A stretch of DNA of 64,000 nucleotides from Acidobacteriaceae bacterium (GTDB lineage: Bacteria > Acidobacteriota > Terriglobia > Terriglobales > Acidobacteriaceae), in assembly GCA_003170825.1 (NCBI GenBank), contig PMYL01000059.1:136647-200646 (forward strand), given 5' to 3'. The notes below the pieces were generated by a model. That model saw only the letters and a list, made by a program, of their open reading frames with translations, was not told the DNA's origin and ran no database searches. How positions within the stretch are numbered: the first letter of the stretch is position 1; each line of letters begins with the position of its first letter. Positions 9,077 through 17,038 of this stretch are shown here, one piece after another. The translations under genes and the position numbers were made by a program.

Positions 9077-10018
9077 GTGCCAACGGCAACCTGCATGAAC
9101 ACATTGAACACAACGCCGTTCGCGGATGTTTTCAGAGCATCCATGCCGCTGCCCGCGGCACTCGACCCGCACTTCGAGGAGGCGCTTCGTCATGTGCTCG
9201 ACAATCCCGGCAGCCTCATCCGGCCGCGGTTGGTCTTTCAGGTGGCGACGGCGTACGGCATGGATGCCGCTCCCGCCAGAGACCTGGCCATCGCGCTCGA
9301 ATACTTCCATACTGCTTCGCTAATATTCGATGACCTTCCATGCATGGATAATGCCTTGGAACGGCGCGGAGTTCCCTGTGTTCATTTCGAATTCGGCGAG
9401 GCGGCGGCGATCCTGGCCGCACTTGCCCTGATCAATCGCGCCTACGCGCTCACTTGGCGGGCAGTCTCCGGTTCTTCGCCGCATGTGCAATCGCGCGCGC
9501 TGGCCTACATTGAGCAGTGTCTCGGCGTGGAAGGCCTGCTCAACGGCCAGAGCCTCGATCTGCACTACTCAACCTTGCCTCACAACCGCGAGACGACCGA
9601 GCGCATTGCGCGGGGCAAGACGGTTCCGTTGATCCGGCTCACGCTGGTTCTGCCGGCCATGCTGGGCGGCGCTTCAGTGCGGGAGATTCAGCTTCTGGAG
9701 CGGATTGCTCTGTATTGGGGCCTGGGCTACCAGATGGTCGATGACTTAAAGGATGTGCTGGGAAGCGCTGCCCAGGCCGGGAAGACTGTTGCACGCGACC
9801 TGCTGCTTGACCGGCCCAACGTAGCATCCGCGATGGGCATTCCCTGCGCCGTCGAGCGTCTCACTCGCTTCATTCATCTGGGAGACAGAACTCTCCACCG
9901 GCTTCTGCAATCGAGGTTGGGCTTGTCGTTTCTTGGAAAGCTGCGCAGCGACCTGGAGGAGGAGCTTGTCCGGGTTACTGGGAATGCCTGCGTGATACCC
10001 GTGGGAGAGCTCCCGTGA
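9077..10018 (+). CDS. Short-chain polyprenyl diphosphate synthase
   Basis: This is an all-alpha trans-isoprenyl diphosphate synthase of about 313 residues. The first aspartate-rich motif is DDLPCMD, the spaced form typical of bacterial farnesyl/geranylgeranyl synthases, with the following arginine pair (ERRG). The second is DDLKD in YQMVDDLKDVLG. It should elongate dimethylallyl diphosphate with isopentenyl diphosphate; product length cannot be read. I chose GTG 9077 because GAGGA precedes it at a good distance. ATG 9095 is the alternative, and a TTG at 8981 lacks support. The stop overlaps the next start (GTGA), so an isoprenoid enzyme is translationally linked to a transporter and a redox module. 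Confidence 0.88.
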   Translation: MPTATCMNTLNTTPFADVFRASMPLPAALDPHFEEALRHVLDNPGSLIRPRLVFQVATAYGMDAAPARDLAIALEYFHTASLIFDDLPCMDNALERRGVPCVHFEFGEAAAILAALALINRAYALTWRAVSGSSPHVQSRALAYIEQCLGVEGLLNGQSLDLHYSTLPHNRETTERIARGKTVPLIRLTLVLPAMLGGASVREIQLLERIALYWGLGYQMVDDLKDVLGSAAQAGKTVARDLLLDRPNVASAMGIPCAVERLTRFIHLGDRTLHRLLQSRLGLSFLGKLRSDLEEELVRVTGNACVIPVGELP

Positions 10019-11127
10019 TCTTTCTCAAGCTGATCGTGACCAACCTGCGCCGCCACCGCATCCGTTCGTTCATCAGTATCGCGGGCATCGCCTTCAGCGT
10101 CGCGGCCATGCTGACCGTGGTCACCATTCTCCAAGGCGCCATCGGCATGTTTTCCGGCATCCTGTCGAGCGATAGCGAGATCATCGTCTTCGAGCGCAAC
10201 GTCTCTGACCTTTTCTTCAGCAACGTTCCCGCTGCGGCGGTGGAGGAAATCTCCAGTTGGCCGATGGTGGCACATGCCGATCCGGTGCTCTTTGGCATTG
10301 TCTCCAGCGCCGATCACCCGGTCATCACCTGCTTTGGCGTAACCGCCGCCGATGCGCGCATCCGCAAGGCCACATGGCTCGCGGGAGATCGTCTCGCCTT
10401 CGCGCAACACTCCGATGATGTGGTTCTCGGTGAGAGGGCCGCGGAGTTCCTCGGCGCAAAACTCGATGACCATGTGCCCATCGGCCACGGAGTCTTCCAC
10501 GTCATTGGAATTCTGAAGACGTCCAACGGCTTTGAGGATGGCGGCGTATTCATGCCGCTCAACTCCGCGCAAAGCTTCTTTCACAAGGAAGGCGCCTCCT
10601 CGGTCATCACCGTCAAGCTGCGCAACAAGGACGATGCGGCCTTATTCAAGGCCATGGTCAAAGCGACGTTCCCCAACCTGATTGGGCTTGAAGACGCGGA
10701 GTTCACGCGCTCCTATTCGCAGTTCAGAATCCTCAAGGCGACGGCCTGGGCCATAGGCGGATGCGGCCTGCTGATGGGCGGCCTAGGCGTTGCCAACACC
10801 ATGATCATGTCGGTCTTTACGCGGATTCGAGAGATCGCCATCCTGCGCGTCTGCGGCTTTTCGAATACGCAGATTGCCGCTATGATCTTCGGCGAGTCCA
10901 CGGTAGTTTCTTTGTTTGGTGCGGCGCTGGGGCTGCTCACCGGAACCTGCCTTCTCCTTGTTCTCAAGCAGGTTCCCGTTCTCCACGGTTATGTTGACGT
11001 AACTATCCAACCTGTCGTCGTGCTGACGGTGATTCTGCTCGCCTTGCTCACCGGAATCGCCGGCGCACTCTACCCGGCAGCTTATGCCATGCGCATTCGA
11101 GCGGTGGAGGCGCTCCGCTTCGAATGA
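10015..11127 (+). CDS. FtsX/MacB-like ABC transporter permease
   Basis: The 370-residue protein begins at GTG 10015 inside the stop of the prenyl synthase gene. It has an N-terminal membrane helix (about 18-42), a large periplasmic domain and three C-terminal helices containing the FtsX-type motif TRIREIAILRVCGFSNTQI. The C-terminal PAAYAMRIRAVEALRFE is typical of MacB/DevC-type permeases. These pumps work mechanically on periplasmic or lipid substrates and do not form a classical pore. It pairs with the ATPase gene that overlaps its end. The substrate is unknown; a prenyl lipid or lipoprotein is possible from context. Confidence 0.9.
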   Translation: MIFLKLIVTNLRRHRIRSFISIAGIAFSVAAMLTVVTILQGAIGMFSGILSSDSEIIVFERNVSDLFFSNVPAAAVEEISSWPMVAHADPVLFGIVSSADHPVITCFGVTAADARIRKATWLAGDRLAFAQHSDDVVLGERAAEFLGAKLDDHVPIGHGVFHVIGILKTSNGFEDGGVFMPLNSAQSFFHKEGASSVITVKLRNKDDAALFKAMVKATFPNLIGLEDAEFTRSYSQFRILKATAWAIGGCGLLMGGLGVANTMIMSVFTRIREIAILRVCGFSNTQIAAMIFGESTVVSLFGAALGLLTGTCLLLVLKQVPVLHGYVDVTIQPVVVLTVILLALLTGIAGALYPAAYAMRIRAVEALRFE

Positions 11128-11846
11128 ACCTACCCACGGCACAAGTGAGCAGCCAGCACCTGAGCAGTCAGGCCCGCGTCGTCCTGCGCGCCGAAGACGT
11201 GTGGAAGAGCTATGACGATGGGGCGATCTCAGTACTGAAGGGCGTGAACTTCGAGGCCGCCGAGGGCCAGACGGTTGCTCTCTGCGGCCCGTCGGGATGC
11301 GGCAAGAGCACGCTGTTGCATCTCTTTGGCGGCCTCGATTCTCCCGACCGCGGGCGCGTCTCGGTCAATGGAATTGAGGTCAATCGCCACCGCAACCTGC
11401 TGCGTCTCTTGCGCCACGAGGTGGGCTTCGTCTTTCAACTCCACAACCTGATTCCCGATCTCACACTCGAAGAGAATTGCCTTATCCCCACCGTGGCCGC
11501 GGGCGTCGGCCGTCGCACCGCGCAGGCGCGCCTGAACCAGCTTGCGGAACGCACCGGCCTGTCTCATCGGCTCGGTCACCGCATCCAGAAACTATCCGGC
11601 GGCGAGCGCCAGCGCACCGCGCTCTGCCGCGCTTTGATGAACCAGCCGAAGATTTTGCTTGCCGACGAGCCTACCGGCTCACTCGATGAACACACGAGTG
11701 GCGCGGTCTTTGAGCTATTGCTCGACACCGTTGCCACGGAGGGCGTGACCCTGGTGATGGCCACGCATGACCGCGGCCTGGCCAAGCGCTGCGACCGCTT
11801 GCTTGAGATGCGCGACGGGAGGATTCATGAGCCAGTCTCCGCGTGA
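11124..11846 (+). CDS. ABC transporter ATP-binding protein, LolD/MacB type
   Basis: This 240-residue ATPase has a Walker A motif GPSGCGKST (about 55-63), a Q-loop (FVFQLHNLIPDLT), the ABC signature LSGGERQR, Walker B ILLADEPTGSLD and a switch His in MATHDRG. The sequence is of the class that drives FtsX-fold permeases. The start ATGA overlaps the permease stop, and its own end overlaps the next gene by 20 bp. It should power the permease encoded just before it. Confidence 0.94.
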   Translation: MNLPTAQVSSQHLSSQARVVLRAEDVWKSYDDGAISVLKGVNFEAAEGQTVALCGPSGCGKSTLLHLFGGLDSPDRGRVSVNGIEVNRHRNLLRLLRHEVGFVFQLHNLIPDLTLEENCLIPTVAAGVGRRTAQARLNQLAERTGLSHRLGHRIQKLSGGERQRTALCRALMNQPKILLADEPTGSLDEHTSGAVFELLLDTVATEGVTLVMATHDRGLAKRCDRLLEMRDGRIHEPVSA

Positions 11847-13155
11847 TTCGAACATTTCTCCCGGTAGCTCCCCGCAGGTTGTCGCCGCCGCAAGTCACGC
11901 CTTGTTCTGGCTCGTCTTTGCAAATTCCGTTGGCGTGATGATCGCGATTCTTCTGCTCTTTCCCGCACTCAATCGATTGCTGGGCGAATGGACCTATGGC
12001 CGCTGGATCATCGTGCATATGAATCTTGAACTCTACGGATGGACGAGTCTCCCCATGGCCGGTTTTCTCTTCAAGGTTTATGGCGCGGATCGCGGGCCTC
12101 TTGCGCAATGGTGCAGGCCTGTTCTGTGGGTGTGGTCCGCGTCGCTCGGCGTGGGGGCGTACTCCTGGCTCTCCGGCCACTCCAGCGGCAAGCTGTTTCT
12201 CGATTGGAGCGGCTACGCGCGCATCTTCTTCCCGCTGGCAATGATTGCCCTGTGGCTCTTGCTCGCCGCCTCGTTCGTCTACGAATGGAAGAATGCGGCC
12301 AACTCGACGCTCGCCGCGCGCGGCGCGAAGCTGCTTGGCCTCGTGCTTCTGCTGATTGTTCCCATCGTGATGTACATCGCTTCCAGCCCCGGCTTCTATC
12401 CGGCCATCAATCCCGACACCGGCGGGCCCACTGGAGCAAGCCAGCTTGAATCGTCTCTCATCATTGTGGCGATTCTGCTCATGCTTCCCTTCGGCCTCAC
12501 GCGGCGCAAAGCAGGGCATTCCCGGATAATTGCAATTGCCTGGGCAATCATGGCCGCGGAATTCCTCCTCTGCTTTGCGCTCGGCCGCGCCGACATCAGC
12601 CATCATCGCCCCGCGCAGTATCTCTCGCTCGGCAGCCTTCTCATCTGGGTGCCGCTCACTGCCGCCTATTATGCGGCCTTCGAGTGGCACGCAAACACAC
12701 GCCGCTGGCGCATCGCCTTCCTTTGCTGGTGGTCGGCGCTGGTCCTCACCGGCTGGGTTCTCTTTCTTCCCGGGATTCTCGACCACTTCAAATTCACCGA
12801 CGGTCTCGTTGGCCACTCGCTGTTAGCTATGGCCGGCTTCACATCCAGCCTGCTGATCTTCGTCCTGGTCCAACTGCTCGGTGAGGGCGGATGGATATTC
12901 AATCGCACGAGGTCTTTCTATGGATGGAACATTGCTGTCCTGGCGTACGTCGTGTTGATGTCGGCCGCAGGCTGGCGCGAGGGCTTTGACCCAACCTTTA
13001 CCATCGTGCCCGGAATGGCGCGCAATGCCATCTATATTCTTCGCCTCGTTGTTGGACTCGTGATGCTGGCCTCCTCCCTGGACTGGCTCATCGACGCCAC
13101 AACACTGCTTCGCGAACCCGCTCTTGTTCCCACAGCACAGGAGGTAACAGCATGA
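11827..13155 (+). CDS. CcoN-like haem-copper oxidase subunit I homologue with missing metal ligands
   Basis: The start is ATG 11827, preceded by GGGAGGA. The protein has 442 residues and about 12 membrane helices, with a helix order resembling the cbb3 oxidase catalytic subunit. His64 (in IIVHMNLELYG) matches the helix II ligand of the low-spin haem. His330 (in FTDGLVGHSLLAMAGF) matches the first His of the CcoN GHVH pair, but the second is Leu332. By eye, the copper-binding His of helix VI is absent (the region reads TGASQLESSL), and the His259-His260 pair does not line up with the CcoN His pair. I infer a divergent electron-transfer or quinone-binding subunit, not a normal oxygen reductase. 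The alignment was done by eye. Confidence 0.72.
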   Translation: MSQSPRDSNISPGSSPQVVAAASHALFWLVFANSVGVMIAILLLFPALNRLLGEWTYGRWIIVHMNLELYGWTSLPMAGFLFKVYGADRGPLAQWCRPVLWVWSASLGVGAYSWLSGHSSGKLFLDWSGYARIFFPLAMIALWLLLAASFVYEWKNAANSTLAARGAKLLGLVLLLIVPIVMYIASSPGFYPAINPDTGGPTGASQLESSLIIVAILLMLPFGLTRRKAGHSRIIAIAWAIMAAEFLLCFALGRADISHHRPAQYLSLGSLLIWVPLTAAYYAAFEWHANTRRWRIAFLCWWSALVLTGWVLFLPGILDHFKFTDGLVGHSLLAMAGFTSSLLIFVLVQLLGEGGWIFNRTRSFYGWNIAVLAYVVLMSAAGWREGFDPTFTIVPGMARNAIYILRLVVGLVMLASSLDWLIDATTLLREPALVPTAQEVTA

Positions 13156-13562
13156 GCCGTCCCATCCTCATCGGCTACCAGTTGCTTATCGGCTTCTCCG
13201 ACGCAATGACCGGCGCGCTGCTCATCATCGCTCCGGTATTCGCTCTCGGGCTCATGCGCTTGCGCGCGCCCGCCGATGCGCTGCCGTTTGTGTCGTTCAT
13301 CGGCGCGTTTGTTCTCTCCGTCGGCCTCGCCTGCCTTTATGGCGCTTTTGTGATTGCGCGCCGCGGGAGCCCGTGCAAGCTTCAAGTTGTCTGGCTGCTC
13401 ACGGCCATCACTCGCGCCAGTGTGGCCATCTTCGTCGTAGGGCAGATTCTGGCGCACACGCTCGGAGCGGGCTGGCTGAGTGTCGTCCTCTCCGATGGCG
13501 CCTGCGTTATGATTCAGGCCATTGGTCTGCGCAAAGGCTGGCTGGCCCATGTTGCGCGGTGA
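13152..13562 (+). CDS. Small four-helix membrane protein of unknown function
   Basis: This 136-residue protein has hydrophobic segments at about residues 5-30, 42-67, 78-100 and 105-128. Its start overlaps the stop of the CcoN-like gene (ATGA), and its end overlaps the next gene by 14 bp. I do not recognise a family. Its place between the CcoN-like subunit and the CcoO-like fusion suggests an accessory subunit or assembly factor of that complex. Confidence 0.7.
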   Translation: MSRPILIGYQLLIGFSDAMTGALLIIAPVFALGLMRLRAPADALPFVSFIGAFVLSVGLACLYGAFVIARRGSPCKLQVVWLLTAITRASVAIFVVGQILAHTLGAGWLSVVLSDGACVMIQAIGLRKGWLAHVAR

Positions 13563-15495
13563 AAGGCGTACATCCGGATGGCAGGGCGCCAGCCTTGTCG
13601 CCATCACGTATGTCTATTTCCTGATCTTTGCGCAGTTTGCCTTTCTCAAGCGGCTCGCTAGCCTCGGCGTTGCCGGCGCACACTTGACCTCCGTGATGGC
13701 GGCGATGGCCGTCGGCGGAATTCTGCTTAGCTTGCTTGCGCCGCGGCTGAGCCTCTGGCCCTCGCCAAACCTGCGGCTCCGCGTTGGACTCAGTGCTTCG
13801 TGTGCGGCGGCGTTCCTTTCGCTTCTTCCGCTCGGCCTCGTCGCGAGCATGGCTGTTTCGTTCCTGATTGGCGCCGGGCTGGGCCTGCTCACCGTCACGC
13901 TTGTCACTCACCTGCGCCAATGGACGGGCAATCGGTTTCCGCTTCTGCTTGTCGGCCTGGGCACCGGCGTAGGCTATCTTGTCTGCAACCTTCCCCCATT
14001 CTTCACTGCCTCCGCAGAGGTACAGGCCGCAACGGCAGGCGTGTTGTGTCTCGCTGGAATCTTAGTAACTCTGAGGCCAACGCGTATAACTCCAGAAGAT
14101 GCGGAGATTCCTCCGCAACCTGCTGTCTCATTTCTCCGCGTGCTGGCTTGCTTCACGGCGCTAGTCTGGCTCGATTCCGCAGCTTTCTTTATCATTCAGA
14201 ACACTCCAGAGTTGAAGGCCGGAACATGGGAGGGATCGGCTCACCTCTGGGCAAACGGTTTGATTCATCTTGCAGCAGCACTTGCAAGCGCATGGTTCCT
14301 GCGCCGCCGGGGTCTCTCGTTTGTTCTCTCTGTCGCGTTTCTCGCGCTTGGCTTCGCATGCCTGCTCCTGCTCGATCCCGGTCGCGCCCTTCTGGCATCT
14401 GTCTTTTATCCCATTGGCGTCTCGCTTTACTCGGTTGCACTTATCGCCTATCCCGCGCTTCTTGGCGCGGCCACTTCCACTGCGGAGCGTGGCCGCCAGG
14501 CCGGATGGCTCTACGCCATTGCCGGCTGGTCCGGCTCCGCCCTGGGAATCGGCATGGGCCAAAACCTCGGTTATGTTCCGCCGCTGTTTGTGCTGGCGGC
14601 AGGAGCCGTCATCCTACTGCCCCCGCTGCTCAAGTTTCTGCTGCAACGCAAGCGCGAACTGGCGTTGACCGTCGCCATGCTTCTGGCGGCCTTCTATCTT
14701 GATCGCATTCTTCTTGCCGTGCGCATCTCTCCGCCGCTGTCGCAGGTCGAGCGGGGCCGGCGGGTATACATCTCTGAAGGCTGCATCAACTGCCACTCCC
14801 AATTTGTGCGCCCGAACTCACCGGATGTTTTGATGTGGGGTCCGGCTGAGCCCCTTCAAGAGCTTCGGCAAGAGCAGCCGCCACTGATCGGAAATCGCCG
14901 TCAAGGACCCGATCTGGCTGAGGTAGGCAACCGCCGTTCCCCGTTGTGGCTCAGAGCCCATTTCTGCGATCCGTCCGAGGTCAGCGGCGCCTCCATCATG
15001 CCCTCGTATGCATTTCTCTTCCGTGACCGGAGGGGCGATGATCTAGTAGCCTATCTTCTGAGTCTCAAGACCGCCGGCGCCGAACAGCATCAAACTGCGG
15101 AGAGGCTTTGGTATCCCTCCTCTTCCGCCGTCGCTCAGGCCAATGCCAACGACGGTGAACGGCTCTTTCGCCGTCACTGCGCCACATGCCACAGCGCCGG
15201 CGGGCGTACGCGCCTGATCTGGCAAACCAACTTCAAGAGGCTGCCTCCCGATCTTGCGGTTGGGCCATTCTTCTATCTGCCCCCTTCGGGTCCGGCCGCT
15301 GAGCGCATCCATCGCCTTGCGCAGATCGCCAGGTTCGGAGTTCCCGGAACCGATATGCCCGGACATGAATACCTGTCCGACAACGACATTGCCTCCATCT
15401 CCCTATGGCCGCCATCTCCCTATGGTTGTCGGAACAGATCAGGCAACCGAGTCAAAACCCATAAGTACACCACCCCAAAAGGAGACAAACCATGA
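13549..15495 (+). CDS. MFS-like membrane domain fused to CcoO-like and second c-type cytochrome domains
   Basis: ATG 13549 is the first good start; an upstream TTG is less likely. The 648-residue protein has about 12 hydrophobic helices in its first 390 residues, laid out like a major-facilitator or fused-spermidine-synthase-type membrane domain. A CcoO-like haem domain follows: CINCHSQFVRP at 412, then GPDLAEVGNR and SIMPSYAFLF with a likely Met ligand. A second class I haem domain has CATCH at 544 and a likely Met in GTDMPGH. This looks like a cbb3 subunit II carried on a transporter-like membrane anchor. The last 24 residues are out of frame because of a 17-bp duplication at 15391-15425. 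Without it the protein would end at 15464. Confidence 0.85.
   Translation: MLRGERRTSGWQGASLVAITYVYFLIFAQFAFLKRLASLGVAGAHLTSVMAAMAVGGILLSLLAPRLSLWPSPNLRLRVGLSASCAAAFLSLLPLGLVASMAVSFLIGAGLGLLTVTLVTHLRQWTGNRFPLLLVGLGTGVGYLVCNLPPFFTASAEVQAATAGVLCLAGILVTLRPTRITPEDAEIPPQPAVSFLRVLACFTALVWLDSAAFFIIQNTPELKAGTWEGSAHLWANGLIHLAAALASAWFLRRRGLSFVLSVAFLALGFACLLLLDPGRALLASVFYPIGVSLYSVALIAYPALLGAATSTAERGRQAGWLYAIAGWSGSALGIGMGQNLGYVPPLFVLAAGAVILLPPLLKFLLQRKRELALTVAMLLAAFYLDRILLAVRISPPLSQVERGRRVYISEGCINCHSQFVRPNSPDVLMWGPAEPLQELRQEQPPLIGNRRQGPDLAEVGNRRSPLWLRAHFCDPSEVSGASIMPSYAFLFRDRRGDDLVAYLLSLKTAGAEQHQTAERLWYPSSSAVAQANANDGERLFRRHCATCHSAGGRTRLIWQTNFKRLPPDLAVGPFFYLPPSGPAAERIHRLAQIARFGVPGTDMPGHEYLSDNDIASISLWPPSPYGCRNRSGNRVKTHKYTTPKGDKP
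15391..15425 (+). repeat. 17-bp tandem duplication that shifts the reading frame
   Basis: CCATCTCCCTATGG occurs at 15395-15408 and again at 15412-15425, a period of 17 bases. Removing one copy restores a natural protein end (ISLWLSEQIRQPSQNP, stop at 15462-15464) and a 27-bp gap before the YceI gene. With both copies the frame runs to 15495. Confidence 0.85.
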
Positions 15496-16070
15496 AGACC
15501 ATCGCACAATCTCTGATCCTCGCGCTCCCGCTGATTCTCGCCCCGGTTGCGTTCGCCCAGCATCAGACCTTCACCGTAAATCCGGATTCAAGCCATGTCG
15601 CCTTTTCCCTGGGCGGAAACGCGCACCACGTGGATGGAACCTTCCATGTGCAGAGCGGTTCGATCGACTTTGACCGCAGCGCGCAGACGATCTCAGGATC
15701 TGTCGTCGTAGCCGCGGGCAGCGGTAGCAGCGGCGATCAAAGCCGGGATAAGAAGATGAACTCCGACGTGCTGGACGTAGCCCATTTCGCCGATGTGTCC
15801 TTTGTTCCCAAAAGCTATCAAGGAACCATCGCGGCATCGGGCGATTCCACTATTCAGGTCAATGGTGTCTTCACCCTTCATGGCGCTCCGCATGACCTGA
15901 CGGTTCCCATGCAGATTCATATCGACGGAGCAACCCTCACGGCCAAGACGCACTTCACGGTTCCATACGTCCAGTGGGGTTTGAAGGACCCAAGCATCTT
16001 CATCCTCAAGGTTGCCAAAGAGGTTGACATCGACCTCACGCTGGAAGGGCGTCTGTCCTCTTCGAATTAA
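15492..16070 (+). CDS. YceI-family periplasmic protein, probable isoprenoid binder
   Basis: This 192-residue protein has a signal peptide (cleavage near PVAFAQ, residue 22) and the YceI lipocalin-like fold pattern: the start of the domain, DSSHVAFSLGGN, then VAHFADVSFVPKSYQ and VNGVFTLHGAPHDLTVPMQI. YceI proteins of known structure hold polyprenyl chains in a long hydrophobic cavity. It starts within the stop of the cytochrome fusion (ATGA), with GGAGA 8-12 bp before it. It is the last gene of the operon whose first gene makes a prenyl diphosphate, which fits a role in carrying an isoprenoid or quinone-like molecule. Confidence 0.9.
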   Translation: MKTIAQSLILALPLILAPVAFAQHQTFTVNPDSSHVAFSLGGNAHHVDGTFHVQSGSIDFDRSAQTISGSVVVAAGSGSSGDQSRDKKMNSDVLDVAHFADVSFVPKSYQGTIAASGDSTIQVNGVFTLHGAPHDLTVPMQIHIDGATLTAKTHFTVPYVQWGLKDPSIFILKVAKEVDIDLTLEGRLSSSN

Positions 16071-16265
16071 GGCAGCAGATCGCTCCATCGCCTGGCTGCC
16101 AGCATCCAGCGCACCCAGGCTTACCATATCTTTTCCGGTGAGCCTGGTTCCGCTGGAAAGCCAAGTGAGATGCAACCCCGTCTGCTTGTGAGGGCCGCGA
16201 AGAGCGCGGCTGCGCCAGAGAGAACAGGTCAACCTGCCCACGTCGCGGAACTTGACACATATGTT

Positions 16266-16352
16266 TGGTGCCCGGAGGGGGATTTGAACCCCCACGGCCT
16301 TGCGGCCTGCGGATTTTAAGTCCGCTGCGTCTGCCAGTTTCGCCATCCGGGC
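16266..16352 (-). tRNA. tRNA-Leu (anticodon TAA)
   Basis: On the minus strand the sequence starts GCCCGGATGG and folds as a class II tRNA with a 7-bp acceptor stem (GCCCGGA/TCCGGGC), anticodon loop CTTAAAA with anticodon TAA, a long variable arm (GCCGCAAGGC region), a T-arm with GTTCAAATC, and an encoded CCA at 16266-16268. Confidence 0.95.
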
Positions 16353-16502
16353 TGCGAAGGAATGGCCTGTACGCCTTATGGTACCTGAGGAGGCGGAGAT
16401 GCTTCCACGGAATATGAGGTCCGCCAGTATCTTCGCCGGAACCGCAAGGAACCTGGCAAGCAGGCGCCTGCCGGACCGGCCCAAACCCTGGGCGAAAAGC
16501 GC

Positions 16503-16766
16503 CTACTGAGCCCTGCGGAAGCAGATGTTCTCGCCCTCCAGGCGGTACTCCGCTGAGCAGGCGTCGCCGCCGCAGATCATCGTCTCTCCGCCGCAAAGTT
16601 GACGGCGCGTAATGAGCCCCAGGGTCCCGCAACGAGGGCAGGACATTACGGCCACAAACGGGTTCTGCGCATGACCCAGCTTGGCCTGGTTTTCCAGCAC
16701 GAAAACCGTTCCAGGGTCCATTTTTTCGGGAATCCATTCTTCCAGAAACTGCAAGTCGGTTGACAT
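16503..16766 (-). CDS. Small zinc-ribbon-like protein of unknown function
   Basis: The start is ATG 16766, which has GGAGGG just upstream; a longer frame to 16964 lacks coding character. The 87-residue protein has four cysteines in two groups (CPRCG and CGGETMICGGDAC), arranged like a zinc ribbon. I do not recognise the family. It lies between tRNA-Leu and the lytic transglycosylase gene and appears to be a single-gene unit. Confidence 0.6.
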   Translation of the reverse strand: MSTDLQFLEEWIPEKMDPGTVFVLENQAKLGHAQNPFVAVMSCPRCGTLGLITRRQLCGGETMICGGDACSAEYRLEGENICFRRAQ

Positions 16767-16988
16767 CGTGCCCTCCAGTGGGTTGATGTAACCGAGCCGC
16801 GTCCAATGCTTCGGGCCGGCTCCGTTGTGCAACAACAGCAGGCTGCGAATGGCATTCCGGAGGCTGGGGGACCACCGGACGAACTCAGTGTTGCCGGGGA
16901 CGGGCAGGAAAGTCAACCGGAATCGAAACCGGGGAGTGTCGAGGGGGATTCCACAGCCCTCCACCCCCGCGACGAAGACCCCGCCGCG

Positions 16989-17011
16989 GCGGGCTGGAGA
17001 CCCCAGCCCGC
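16989..17011. repeat. Hairpin-forming GC-rich palindrome
   Basis: Arms GCGGGCTGG and CCAGCCCGC flank a five-base loop. It lies just downstream of the lytic transglycosylase terminator and resembles the GGTCTCCAGACC-type hairpin at 63898. Both may belong to one interspersed repeat family. Confidence 0.45.
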
Positions 17012-17014
17012 AAT

Positions 17015-17038
17015 GGAAAACCTCCCCTTACCGGGAGG
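17015..17038 (-). terminator. Rho-independent terminator of the lytic transglycosylase gene
   Basis: On the minus strand the stem CCTCCCGGTAAGGGGAGG, which contains the TAA stop codon in its loop, is followed directly by TTTTCC. This is a compact intrinsic terminator. Confidence 0.6.

Noticed and set aside
16767-16964. N-terminal extension of the zinc-ribbon gene
   Set aside because: The extra residues are low in coding character, and GGAGGG lies right before ATG 16766.
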